From the NCBI GenBank assembly GCA_021779235.1, contig JAJYBA010000009.1, positions 1-21,844 of the forward strand: 21,844 nt of DNA, written 5' to 3'. The position numbers and the translations under genes were made by a program. Numbering within the stretch: the first letter of the stretch is position 1; each line of letters opens with the position of its first letter. The notes beneath the pieces were generated by a model. The model did no database searches and was not told where the DNA came from. It saw nothing but the letters and a program-made list of their open reading frames with translations. Below are positions 14,900 through 21,844 of the stretch, in pieces. The DNA comes from Bacillota bacterium (GTDB lineage Bacteria; Bacillota; Clostridia; Clostridiales; Clostridiaceae).

Positions 14900-15589
14900 T
14901 TATTGAAGTTTAAATCCAATACCATATACGGTCTGAATATAATCTTCTTTGGAACCTGCTTCCTTCAATTTTTTTCTTAAATTGCTAACATGGACATTTA
15001 CAGTATTATTTTCACCGTAATATCCACCATGCCACACCAATTCATACAAACTTTCTCTGGAATACACTTTCTCTGGATTTTTGATTAAAAGATATAGAAT
15101 ATCGTACTCATGAGCAGTTAATTCTATTTCTGTTCCATCAAATTTTACTATTCTTCCTTGAGGATTAAGCTGTAAATCTTTATATGTTAGAATTTTTTTA
15201 CAATTATCTTCTTTCCCTAAACGTCTTAAGGCTGATTGAACTCTTGCAATCACTTCTTCTGGTTCAAAAGGCTTAGTTATGTAATCATCTGCACCATCCT
15301 TCAGAAGTGATACTTTATCACCTAAAGAATTTTTTGCTGATAGTACCAGAACAGGAACGTTAGAATGTTTATTTTCTCTAATATCATACAATAATTCCTC
15401 TCCTGATATTCCAGGAAGCATAAGATCAAGTAAAATAAGGTCTGGAATTTTTTTCTCTAATAATAATTTTGCTTCTGTACCAGAAAAAGCTTGTACAGTC
15501 TTGTATTGTGCTTCTTCTAATATCTTAACCAGCAATTCATTTATATCTGATTCATCTTCTACAATCAATATATTATATTGCATTTTCAT
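14900..15589 (-). CDS. OmpR-family response regulator
   Basis: Cytosolic two-component regulator of about 229 residues. The receiver domain has the acidic pair in VEDESD (residues 11-16), phosphoacceptor D56 in LILLDLMLPG, S85 in LVLSAK and the conserved K107 in ITKPFEPEE. From about residue 130 a winged-helix DNA-binding domain follows: ELTAHEYDILYLL, ESLYELVWHG and VNVHVSNLRKKL, ending in YIQTVYGIGFKL. Residue numbers count from a TTG at 15592. ATG 15589 is chosen since AGGGAGG stands four bases upstream; ATG 15583 (spacing ten) is also possible. First gene of the operon with the ABC transporter and kinase, and the likely binder of the direct repeats behind its own stop codon. Confidence 0.93.
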   Translation of the reverse strand: MKMQYNILIVEDESDINELLVKILEEAQYKTVQAFSGTEAKLLLEKKIPDLILLDLMLPGISGEELLYDIRENKHSNVPVLVLSAKNSLGDKVSLLKDGADDYITKPFEPEEVIARVQSALRRLGKEDNCKKILTYKDLQLNPQGRIVKFDGTEIELTAHEYDILYLLIKNPEKVYSRESLYELVWHGGYYGENNTVNVHVSNLRKKLKEAGSKEDYIQTVYGIGFKLQ

Positions 15590-15614
15590 CAATCCTCCCT
15601 AAATTGCTATCATA

Positions 15615-15644
15615 TATTAATTAAATACAAAAATAATCTTTCAA
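15615..15644 (-). promoter_or_regulatory. Weak candidate promoter of the response regulator gene
   Basis: Minus strand TTGAAA (15644-15639) and TTAATA (15620-15615) with an 18-base spacer, about 25 bases before the regulator start. A sequence match only. Confidence 0.25.
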
Positions 15645-16032
15645 AGTTTTTATAACTAATCTACATTTAATATTTTTTGTTATATTCCTAATAATAACAT
15701 TTGAATAGGATGTTCATCAATCTTATTAACTAAGCCCCAGAACTTTAGCACCTAAATTCCAGCTTCCAATTTCTATTTTATCCTGCAAATTTTATTATAA
15801 TATTTTCATAGATTATAGGCGTTAAATTTTGACGGTTACAATAAGATCTCGTAACTCTTTAATATAAAGGACAAATTGATGGATATTCGTACGCATGTGA
15901 AGGAATTTCAAAGAGAGGTTTCAGCAACAATAGCAAAGGTTACTGCCTTTGGAGATTGTATCATGAACAAATCACTTTAACAACAAGCGTTTATAAACAA
16001 CCGATTATGCTATTTAATTACAAATAGAATGA
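15645..16032. other. Gap with no recognised gene
   Basis: About 390 bases of A+T-rich sequence. A plus-strand frame at 15879-15980 (33 residues, AAAGG nearby) and a longer frame in another register near 15862-16026 were translated, but neither resembles a family I know. Probably debris from whatever preceded the hydrolase remnant. Confidence 0.4.
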
Positions 16033-16412
16033 ATAGAGAAAGGGCTACTTTCAGTATTACCAACACCTAAAACAACATCTTGGCTTGAAGAAAAGGACTT
16101 AGATGTTTATACGGAAGCATTAGTTAAAACAGGTTTTCGTGGTGGATTAAATTATTACCGTAATTTGGATAGAAATAGAGAACTATTAAGTTGTTTCAAT
16201 GGATTGAAAGTAACAATTCCTGCCCTATTTATAGTAGGAAGACGTGATGTTGGGTTAAGTATTCCAGGAATGCATCAAATAATTTCTGAAATGATGAATC
16301 TTGTTCCAAATATCCGTAAAACTATATTTCTTGATGATTGTGGACATTGGGCTCAACAAGAGAGACCAGAAGAGGTTGCTCAGCCATAATTTCATTTCTA
16401 GAAACTTTATAG
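16033..16412 (+). pseudogene. Epoxide-hydrolase-like alpha/beta hydrolase, C-terminal remnant with a frameshift
   Basis: The plus-strand frame reads TTSWLEEKDLDVYTEALVK, TGFRGGLNYYRNLDRN, then VTIPALFIVGRRD and a catalytic-His segment FLDDCGHWAQQERPEEV. These are the cap and C-terminal third of epoxide-hydrolase-type alpha/beta hydrolases, with the acid in the GRRDV strand and the catalytic His in GHW. The first part of the domain, with the nucleophile elbow, is absent: a TGA lies at 16030-16032. At the 3' end the frame stops at 16389 (VAQP), but the next register continues AIISFLETL to a TAG at 16412, the normal family ending, so one base has been lost near 16382. A separate start TTG at 16165 is only an open-frame artefact. 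Confidence 0.75.
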
Positions 16413-16656
16413 TGTTACAAATGAAGCACCCTAGAAAATAGGATTTTAACGCAATAATGGAATAACTGCTGTATTTGTAATTACTCCTATTGGTAAATTT
16501 TCATCGACAATAATAACACTTTTAGTAACTTAACAACATTCCTTAATCTTGCAAAATCCAACTTAAAACCAAATAAAAATATATATAGAATTATAAAACA
16601 TACTCAATATGCAAATATGCTCCTTGTTACTTGAATGGAATGATAACCAAATTCGC
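16413..16656. other. Gap with no recognised gene
   Basis: A+T-rich sequence with many stops in all frames. It may hold degraded remains of the TadB-like gene whose start lies at 16657-16791, but no clear continuation was found. Confidence 0.3.
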
Positions 16657-16791
16657 TTATTTTTTCCGAGTCCTGCTAAAACTTAATATTACCTTTGAAG
16701 CCTTAAAACTAGGAAACTTTAATCTGTCTGCTGCTATCATGTAAACTCCAAAGGAAAATAAACAGGAAAATATAAAAAATATTGTTAACAT
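16657..16791 (-). pseudogene. TadB/TadC-like (type II secretion F) membrane protein, start fragment
   Basis: ATG (16791-16789) with AGGTG six bases upstream opens a 44-codon frame: a hydrophobic helix IFFIFSCLFSFGVYMIAAD, then LKFPSFKASKVILSF and a basic stop-proximal RTRKK. The helix followed by LLKLPTxxxTKAxL-like sequence resembles the N-terminus of TadB-like membrane proteins found in clostridial conjugative or integrative elements. A TAA then ends it, where family members continue for over 200 residues. Recognition rests on a short segment. Confidence 0.4.
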
Positions 16792-16809
16792 TTTTTCACC
16801 TGGCAAAAA

Positions 16810-16845
16810 ACACGAAGTGCATCTTTCTATCTCTGCACTTCGTGT
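16810..16845 (-). terminator. Strong terminator hairpin after the antitoxin remnant
   Basis: ACACGAAGTGCA and TGCACTTCGTGT form a perfect 12-bp stem with a 12-base loop. On the minus strand it is followed by TTTTTTG, marking the end of the toxin-antitoxin transcript. Confidence 0.8.
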
Positions 16846-16859
16846 AAAATTATATAATA

Positions 16860-17068
16860 TTATCTTAGTTCAATATGAATTTCTTTTCCTAGTCCTTTTG
16901 CAAGCTTACTTAAAAAATCTAAAGAAGGATTATAGTTTCCACTTTCAAGCCTGCTAATATTTGATATTTGATTTTTGAGTTCCCATTCTAGAAGCTAATT
17001 CTTGTTGTGTTAAATTTAATTCTCTTCTTGCTCTTATTACCTCAGAAATCAACACTTGCTTTACTCAT
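16860..17068 (-). pseudogene. HigA-type Xre antitoxin, frameshifted by a 7-bp duplication
   Basis: Read across two frames, the sequence encodes LISEVIRARRELNLTQQELASRMGT, then QKSNIS|RLESGNYNPSLDFLSKLAKGLGKEIHIELR, a classic Xre helix-turn-helix antitoxin. The heptamer TATTTGA is present twice in tandem (16958-16964, 16965-16971); removing one copy restores a single frame through the recognition helix. The 5' end is also unsettled: ATG 17068 overlaps the toxin stop but runs into TGA after eight codons, while a GTG at 17055 opens the correct frame. As it stands no full antitoxin can be made. Confidence 0.75.
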
Positions 17069-17291
17069 CTTCACACCTCTTTTCAAGATCTTCTTTATAT
17101 CTTTTTGCTTTTTCAAGTTCTAGCTTTGGCGTTTTATCTGTCTTTTTAAGGAATCCATTTAGCAATACAAAAGTATCTCTATGATACGTGAAATAAAATA
17201 TTCTTGATGCATCTGATCCTAATTTTATTCTTAATTCGTATACTCCCAATTTCTTCTGCTTAATTCGGTCTCCGCAGTAGCCTGCTGCCAA
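17061..17291 (-). pseudogene. HigB/RelE-superfamily toxin (gp49 type), lacking its N-terminus
   Basis: Residues from about KKLGVYELRIKLGSDASRIFYF to GFLKKTDKTPKLELEKAKRY match the C-terminal two thirds of phage gp49/HigB-like mRNA interferases, including the ELR strand, the RIFYF strand and the FxKKTxKTP motif. Full-length members have about 105-115 residues; here the first 30-40 are replaced by MAAGYCGDRI, encoded by a G+C-rich stretch of different composition that abuts the rRNA methyltransferase gene. The start TTG has no convincing ribosome binding site. Likely inactive, which would fit the survival of the cell with a broken antitoxin gene right behind it (ATG of the antitoxin overlaps the toxin stop). 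Confidence 0.7.
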
Positions 17292-17360
17292 TCAGCCTTC
17301 GCTTCACTCGCCTTCTTGGGCATGCCTTGCATGGGTCGTACTAATTCCTTACTTCGTCGT
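17265..17360. repeat. G+C-rich insert between the toxin remnant and the methyltransferase gene
   Basis: This short stretch, around GCATGCCTTGCATGG and CCTGCTGCCAATCAGCC, is clearly richer in G+C than everything around it. It supplies the foreign first codons of the toxin remnant and reaches the last codons of the methyltransferase gene. It looks like a fragment of a dispersed repeat or mobile element lying at a recombination junction. No family was identified from the sequence. Confidence 0.35.
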
Positions 17361-18722
17361 TTCTCTCCTTGTAAGCAAAGTTACGACCTCAACATGTCCA
17401 GTCATCGGGAACATATCCACCGGCTGAACCTCAACAGTCCTATAGCTGAGCTCTTCTAAAATCCCTAAATCTCTTGCAAGGGTTGCTGGATCACAAGAAA
17501 CATACACTATCCTTTGTGGGCTCATTTTCGCAATTGCCTCTAAAAGTGACTTTTCACAACCCTTTCTCGGTGGATCTACAACTACAACATCCGCCTTTTT
17601 TCCCTCACTTATAAGCTTTGGAATAACCTTTTCTGCTTCACCAGTGTAAAAATGAGCATTTTCAACATCATTTTGCAAAGCATTTTCCTTGGCATTTTCT
17701 ATTGCCTCGGCAATAATTTCTACTCCGTAAACTTCCTTTGCTCTTTTAGATAAAAATAATGATATAGTTCCAGTACCGCAATATGCATCAAAAACCACCT
17801 CGTCACCTTGTAGTTTCGCATATTCAAGAACTTTATTGTATAATATTTCTGTTTGAATTGGGTTAACTTGAAAAAAAGATAAAGGTGAAATATTAAATTT
17901 AAATTCACCAATAGTATCTATTATGGTAGCTTTTCCCCATAAGGTTTTGCATTCACTGCCTAGAACAACATTTGTATTTTTGGTATTTATATTTTGAACA
18001 ATACTTGCTATTCCATCTATATTTAAGGTCAGCTCCTCTATAAGCTCCTTTGCAAATGGTAACTTGTTACTAGAAGTCACTATTACTACCATAGTTTCTC
18101 CTGTTTTAAAAGCTTTTCTAACCATTATGTGTCTAATTAAACCAGTGCCCTTTTTTTCATCGTAATGTGAGATATTATATTTTTTTATCCATTCCTTAAA
18201 TATATGTATAACTTTATCTCCCGCTTCGTGTTGAATAATACATTCCTTTACATCTATTACGTTATGGCTTCCTGCAGAATAGAATCCTATTGCCTTATCC
18301 CCAACTGGAAGCTGTACTTTATTTCTATACCTATAAGGAATGTCCATTCCTATTGTATCATGTACTATTATTCCTTCTGACTTTAAATTAAGTTTTCCGA
18401 TTCTTATAAGGCAGTCAATTACTTTTTTCTTTTTATATTTTATTTGTTCATCATACAATAGATGTTGAAGACTGCAGCCACCGCACTTATTATATATAGC
18501 ACACTTGCTTTCCACTCTATATGGTGAAGCTTCAATTATTTTTAATAATTTTCCGAAACCATAGCTTTTATTTACCTTTATTAGTTTAATTTCGACTTTT
18601 TCTCCTTCTAAAGCTCCATTTACAAATACTGTAAAGTTATTGAGTTTTCCTATGCCTTCACCATTAACTCCTAATGCTGTTATGTCAATTATATAATCTT
18701 TGTTTTTTTCTATATTAATCAT
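17349..18722 (-). CDS. rlmD: 23S rRNA (uracil-5-)-methyltransferase, RlmD/RumA type
   Basis: SAM-dependent methyltransferase making 5-methyluridine in 23S rRNA, 457 residues. An N-terminal TRAM RNA-binding domain (about 3-62) is followed by the [4Fe-4S] cysteines C74, C80, C83 (CAIYNKCGGCSLQH) and C161. The catalytic part has FFQVNPIQTE, the SAM motif FDAYCGTGTISLF (311-323), VVVDPPRKGC (380-389) and the nucleophile C410 in YVSCDPATLARDL. It ends GHVEVVTLLTRRETTK, with the last few residues encoded in the G+C-rich junction sequence. ATG 18722 has AAAGGATG seven bases upstream. Bacillota often have several paralogues (RlmCD and others), so the modified position is not certain. The upstream leader contains four consecutive stem-loops. 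Confidence 0.9.
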   Translation of the reverse strand: MINIEKNKDYIIDITALGVNGEGIGKLNNFTVFVNGALEGEKVEIKLIKVNKSYGFGKLLKIIEASPYRVESKCAIYNKCGGCSLQHLLYDEQIKYKKKKVIDCLIRIGKLNLKSEGIIVHDTIGMDIPYRYRNKVQLPVGDKAIGFYSAGSHNVIDVKECIIQHEAGDKVIHIFKEWIKKYNISHYDEKKGTGLIRHIMVRKAFKTGETMVVIVTSSNKLPFAKELIEELTLNIDGIASIVQNINTKNTNVVLGSECKTLWGKATIIDTIGEFKFNISPLSFFQVNPIQTEILYNKVLEYAKLQGDEVVFDAYCGTGTISLFLSKRAKEVYGVEIIAEAIENAKENALQNDVENAHFYTGEAEKVIPKLISEGKKADVVVVDPPRKGCEKSLLEAIAKMSPQRIVYVSCDPATLARDLGILEELSYRTVEVQPVDMFPMTGHVEVVTLLTRRETTK

Positions 18723-18749
18723 ATTTTTTCATCCTTTATCTTGTTATTT

Positions 18750-18840
18750 GGGGGTTAAGCTCCCCACGCCTTTATAGGCGGATTTACTTCAGGTGTGGTA
18801 GGCTCCCCATCTGAAGCCCCGATGTTCAGCTATGCTGAAC
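18750..18840 (-). other. Compact array of four stem-loops upstream of rlmD
   Basis: Within 91 bases four hairpins stand in a row: GTTCAGC/GCTGAAC (18824-18840, 3-base loop), CTTCAGGTG/CATCTGAAG (18787-18816), CGCCT/AGGCG (18767-18780) and GGGG/CCCC (18751-18765). The element is more G+C-rich than its surroundings and repeats GGGGAGC twice on the minus strand. It ends about 28 bases before the rlmD start. Candidates are the right end (omega-RNA-like) of an IS200/IS605-type element that has lost its genes, a palindromic miniature repeat, or a structured mRNA leader. The sequence cannot decide between them. Confidence 0.5.
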
Positions 18841-18904
18841 GAGTTCACTTTAGCAAATTCAATATATTATATCATAAAATTGTGTGAACAAAAAATAAAA
18901 AAAG

Positions 18905-18921
18905 TGCACCACTAGGGTGCA
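18905..18921 (-). terminator. Terminator-like hairpin with T-tract
   Basis: TGCACC / GGTGCA stem with a 5-base loop. On the minus strand it is followed by a long T-rich run (CTTTTTTTATTTTTT). A second, weaker stop signal behind the pyruvate kinase gene. Confidence 0.6.
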
Positions 18922-19027
18922 AAAATGAATCAGTTGCCATTTTTTCAATACTCCTGTATATTCTACCATTTTATCATTTTAACCACAATATACAATTTTA
19001 TTCTTAACAATTATTTATCATTTAAAA

Positions 19028-19065
19028 AAATCCCTTTTATGCAAAATATTGCATAAAAGGGATTT
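19028..19065 (-). terminator. Strong rho-independent terminator of the pfkA-pyk operon
   Basis: ATCCCTTTTATGCAA and TTGCATAAAAGGGAT form a perfect 15-bp stem with a 4-base loop, extendable by A-T pairs, followed on the minus strand by TTTTTTT, 13 bases after the pyk stop codon. Confidence 0.9.
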
Positions 19066-19078
19066 CTTTAAAAACAAA

Positions 19079-20839
19079 TTAGATTATATTAGCTTTTCCA
19101 GCGTATACTGTTCCTCTTAATACATCAAGAGTTATAAATGAACCTGTTTTAATTACGTCAGTAGCTCCACCTGCATTAACGATTAGAGGAATTCCTCTTG
19201 ATAATGCTTCTATTGCAAGGTGAGAAGTTAATCCGCCTTCTTCTGAAATGATACCAGCTACTCTATCTAATACAGCAATGTAGTCTTTATCTAAATTTTT
19301 AACAACTAAGATATCGTCTTTTTCAACTAATTTTTCTGCATCCTTTGAATTGTTTACTACTTTAGCATTTCCAAAGCCAGGAACTGAGCCAGCACCTTTT
19401 CCTTGTACTAAAACTTCACCAACTATATGAACCTTTAACATATTTGTTGTTCCAGATAATTGTACTGGAATACCAGCAGCAACAACTACTAAATCACCAT
19501 CTTTAACATAGCTGTTTTCTTTTGCTTTTTCAACGGATTTAGCTATTAATTCGTCAGTAGTTTCTACTGGTTCAGAAATTACTGGGAATACTCCCCAACA
19601 TAATGCTAAAGATCTTGCTACTTTATCATATGGAGTAACTGCGATTACTGGAGATTGTGGTCTGTATTTAGAAACCATCTTTGCAGTATTTCCTGTTTGA
19701 GTTGCTGTGATTATTGCAGCAGCATTAAGTTCTCCAGCAGTTTCAACTGTTGCAAGGCTTATTGCATTAGCAATGTTTTTAAGAGCTGTTTCTTTTCTCT
19801 TATTTAATGCAGTTTTATAGTTTATTCTGTTTTCAGCAGCTTTAGCTATTTTAGCCATAGTTTCAGCAGCTTCAACTGGATAAGAACCGTTAGCACTTTC
19901 ACCACTAAGCATTATAGCATCAGTACCATCAAATATTGCATTTGCTATATCTGAAGCTTCTGCTCTTGTTGGTCTTGGATTTCTTATCATAGAGTCAAGC
20001 ATTTGTGTTGCAGTTATTACTGGCTTACCTGCTTTGTTACATTTGTCTATTATCATCTTTTGAGTTAATGGAACCATTTCTATTGGAATTTCAACACCCA
20101 TGTCTCCTCTAGCAACCATTATTCCATCAGAGAAAGTTATGATTTCATCGATGTTATCAACACCTTCTTGATTTTCGATTTTTGAGAAGATTTGAATATG
20201 ACTTCCGCCATGTTCTTCAAGTATCTTTCTTATTGCAAGAACGTCAGCAGCTTTTCTGATGAAAGAAGCAGCTATAGCATCAACACCAATTTCACAACCG
20301 AATATTAAATCAGATTTATCTTTATCAGTCATTGCTGGTAATTTGATTGAAACGTTAGGAACGTTAATTCCTTTATGGCTTCCAACCATACCAGTATTTG
20401 CTACTGTACAAATGATATCTGTACCTTCAACCTTTTCAACTGTTAAACCTACTAAACCATCATCGATTAATATAGTGTTTCCAGCTACTACATCTTTGTA
20501 AAGGTTAGTATAAGTGATAGAGCATTTTGTTTTATCACCAAGAACTTCCTCTCCACAAACTACAGTGAACTTTTCACCTTTTTGTAATTCTAATTTTCCA
20601 CCATCAAAGTTATGAGTTCTAATTTCTGGTCCTTTTGTGTCAAGTACAATAGCAATTGGCTTATTATACTTTTCTCTTAATTTTTTCACCATGTTTATTC
20701 TTTGTGCATGCTCTTCATGGTCACCATGAGAAAAATTATGCCTTGAAGCGCTCATACCTGCTTCTATTAATTTACTTAATGTTTCTTCAGTCTCACTAGC
20801 AGGTCCAATTGTAAAAATCATTTTAGTCTTTTGCATCAT
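19079..20839 (-). CDS. pyk: Pyruvate kinase with C-terminal PEP-utilizing domain
   Basis: Converts phosphoenolpyruvate and ADP to pyruvate and ATP, the last step of glycolysis, in the cytosol. The 586 residues comprise the catalytic barrel with IFTIGPAS, SRHNFSHGDHEEH, IALVLDTKGPEIR-type segment (here IAIVLDTKGPEIRTHNF), IFSKIENQEGVDNIDEI with the catalytic Lys and metal Glu, MVARGDMGVEIP, and VITATQMLDSM. After the allosteric domain an extra domain of about 110 residues follows from LVQGKGAGSVPG to the end, with GGLTSHLAIEALSRGIP, the PEP-utilizing mobile domain found in Bacillus and clostridial enzymes. Two adjacent ATG codons follow AAGGAGAG; the second gives better spacing. Located 84 bases after pfkA and clearly co-transcribed, with a strong terminator behind it. 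Confidence 0.97.
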   Translation of the reverse strand: MMQKTKMIFTIGPASETEETLSKLIEAGMSASRHNFSHGDHEEHAQRINMVKKLREKYNKPIAIVLDTKGPEIRTHNFDGGKLELQKGEKFTVVCGEEVLGDKTKCSITYTNLYKDVVAGNTILIDDGLVGLTVEKVEGTDIICTVANTGMVGSHKGINVPNVSIKLPAMTDKDKSDLIFGCEIGVDAIAASFIRKAADVLAIRKILEEHGGSHIQIFSKIENQEGVDNIDEIITFSDGIMVARGDMGVEIPIEMVPLTQKMIIDKCNKAGKPVITATQMLDSMIRNPRPTRAEASDIANAIFDGTDAIMLSGESANGSYPVEAAETMAKIAKAAENRINYKTALNKRKETALKNIANAISLATVETAGELNAAAIITATQTGNTAKMVSKYRPQSPVIAVTPYDKVARSLALCWGVFPVISEPVETTDELIAKSVEKAKENSYVKDGDLVVVAAGIPVQLSGTTNMLKVHIVGEVLVQGKGAGSVPGFGNAKVVNNSKDAEKLVEKDDILVVKNLDKDYIAVLDRVAGIISEEGGLTSHLAIEALSRGIPLIVNAGGATDVIKTGSFITLDVLRGTVYAGKANII

Positions 20840-20923
20840 TAACTCTCCTTATACATTTTCTGGTTTTTTTTATATATGATAATTTTATATTGATACCTTT
20901 TTATTGATTTTTTCTGGTTTGAT

Positions 20924-21844
20924 TTATCTTGATAACATCTGTGCTATTTCAAACAATTTATCATCAAATTCTCTTGGCATTGCTAATGCTTCATCTATAT
21001 CATCATCTGTTATTCTATTTTCTCTTATTCCTATAACTCTTGAAGTTTTTCCTTCTAATAATACTTCAACTGCTCTAACACCCATTCTTGATGCTAACAT
21101 TCTGTCAAATGATGATGGGCTTCCACCTCTTTGGATGTGTCCTAAAATTGTTGCTCTTGTCTCTATTCCAGTAACTTCTTCAACTCTTTGTGCTAATTCT
21201 TGAGAGCCTCCAATACCTTCAGCAACAATGATTAGGTTATGCATTTTTCCAGAAAGCTTTCCTTCTAAAACAGTTTTGCATAATTCATCAAAGTCAAAAC
21301 CTTTTTCTGGGATAAGAACACTTTCTGCTCCTCCAGCAATTGCAGAATATAATGCAATGTCACCACAATCTCTGCCCATAACTTCAACTATACTTACTCT
21401 TTCATGAGAAGTTGATGTATCTTTTAGCTTATTGATTGCATCTAATACTGTGTTTAATGTAGTATCAAATCCTAAAGTATATTCTGTATAAGATAAGTCA
21501 TTATCTATTGTTCCTGGAATTCCAACTGTTGAAACTCCAAGCTTAGAAAGTTTTTGTGCTCCCATAAAAGAACCATTTCCACCGATTACAACTAATCCAT
21601 CTACTCCGAATACTTTTAGCACGCCTGCTGCTTTTTTTCTACCTTCTTCAGTAAGAAATTCAGCACATCTTGCAGTTCTTAATATAGTTCCACCTCTTTG
21701 AAGAATGTCAGAAACATCTCCTTTTTTCATTTCAAAAAGTTCTCCATTGATCAATCCGCTGTAGCCTCTTTTAACACCCATTACTCTTAGACCCTTATCA
21801 ATTGCAGTCCTTACTACAGCTCTGATAGCAGCATTCATGCCTGG
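20924..21844 (-). CDS. pfkA: ATP-dependent 6-phosphofructokinase, 5' end outside the window
   Basis: Phosphorylates fructose 6-phosphate to fructose 1,6-bisphosphate, the committed step of glycolysis. The visible 306 codons lack only about the first 15 residues: the frame is open to the edge and reads PGMNAAIRAVVR, the continuation of the TSGGDAPGMNAAIR start motif. Key segments: RGYSGL, QRGGTILRTAR, PGTIDNDLSYTEYTLGFDT with catalytic Asp, SHERVSIVEVMGRDCGD, LGHIQRGGSPSSFDR and ending FEIAQMLSR. In the nucleotide/magnesium loop the usual GGDGS reads GGNGS (VVIGGNGSFMG), an Asp to Asn change. Forms an operon with the downstream pyruvate kinase gene. Confidence 0.96.
   Translation of the reverse strand, partial: PGMNAAIRAVVRTAIDKGLRVMGVKRGYSGLINGELFEMKKGDVSDILQRGGTILRTARCAEFLTEEGRKKAAGVLKVFGVDGLVVIGGNGSFMGAQKLSKLGVSTVGIPGTIDNDLSYTEYTLGFDTTLNTVLDAINKLKDTSTSHERVSIVEVMGRDCGDIALYSAIAGGAESVLIPEKGFDFDELCKTVLEGKLSGKMHNLIIVAEGIGGSQELAQRVEEVTGIETRATILGHIQRGGSPSSFDRMLASRMGVRAVEVLLEGKTSRVIGIRENRITDDDIDEALAMPREFDDKLFEIAQMLSR

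Noticed and set aside
15879..15980. Small plus-strand ORF (33 residues) with a possible ribosome binding site
   Set aside because: No recognisable family and no conservation evidence; mentioned only as part of the gap.

Overview
The window looks like chromosomal DNA of a low-G+C anaerobic Firmicute, most likely Clostridium. The reasons are the A+T-rich base composition, strong AGGAGG-type ribosome binding sites with occasional TTG starts, a pfkA-pyk glycolysis pair whose pyruvate kinase carries the C-terminal PEP-utilizing domain, and a [NiFe] uptake hydrogenase cluster laid out like MbhS-MbhL-HyaD of solventogenic clostridia. Nearly every gene is on the minus strand. The species cannot be fixed from the sequence alone. 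No tRNA, rRNA or CRISPR array was seen.

Layout: (1) 1-761, the 3' part of an AraC-family regulator on the plus strand. (2) 823-3592 (minus), a compact hydrogenase operon: small subunit, large subunit, maturation protease. The small subunit has no Tat signal or membrane anchor and has a non-canonical proximal cluster motif. (3) About 3780-7700, a run of decayed genes: a metallophosphoesterase start joined to a DUF1361 membrane-protein end; a MerR-methyltransferase fusion broken by an in-frame TGA and an apparent internal deletion; an aminoglycoside-phosphotransferase N-terminus; an intact TIM-barrel sugar isomerase; and the 3' part of a histidine phosphatase-pyrophosphatase fusion. (4) 7701-10305, a complete 2605-bp IS21-family element (istA, istB) with imperfect terminal inverted repeats, inserted into that fusion gene with a 4-bp ATAT duplication. 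The 5' part of the gene lies at 10306-10461, and the two parts rejoin perfectly in frame. (5) 10590-12080, an orphan C-terminal extension of an RlmD-like methyltransferase and a degraded FtsX-type permease. (6) 12103-15592, a complete response regulator / ABC ATPase / permease / histidine kinase operon of the peptide-antibiotic sensing and resistance type, with a paired direct repeat upstream of the ABC genes. (7) About 15600-17300, further debris: an epoxide-hydrolase-like end, a TadB-like start, and a broken HigBA-type toxin-antitoxin pair. (8) 17349-21844, housekeeping genes: an RlmD/RumA-type rRNA methyltransferase preceded by a compact array of four stem-loops, pyruvate kinase, and 6-phosphofructokinase, which runs off the window.

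Together, two healthy loci (hydrogenase and glycolysis) flank a roughly 13-kb gene graveyard in which the only clearly intact multi-gene unit is the two-component/ABC operon, besides the IS21 element itself. I do not see a convincing wholly new system. The points most worth a second look are the hydrogenase cluster-ligand substitution, the MerR-methyltransferase break, the exact reconstruction of the IS21-split gene, the stem-loop array upstream of rlmD, and an Asp-to-Asn change in the PfkA nucleotide/magnesium loop.
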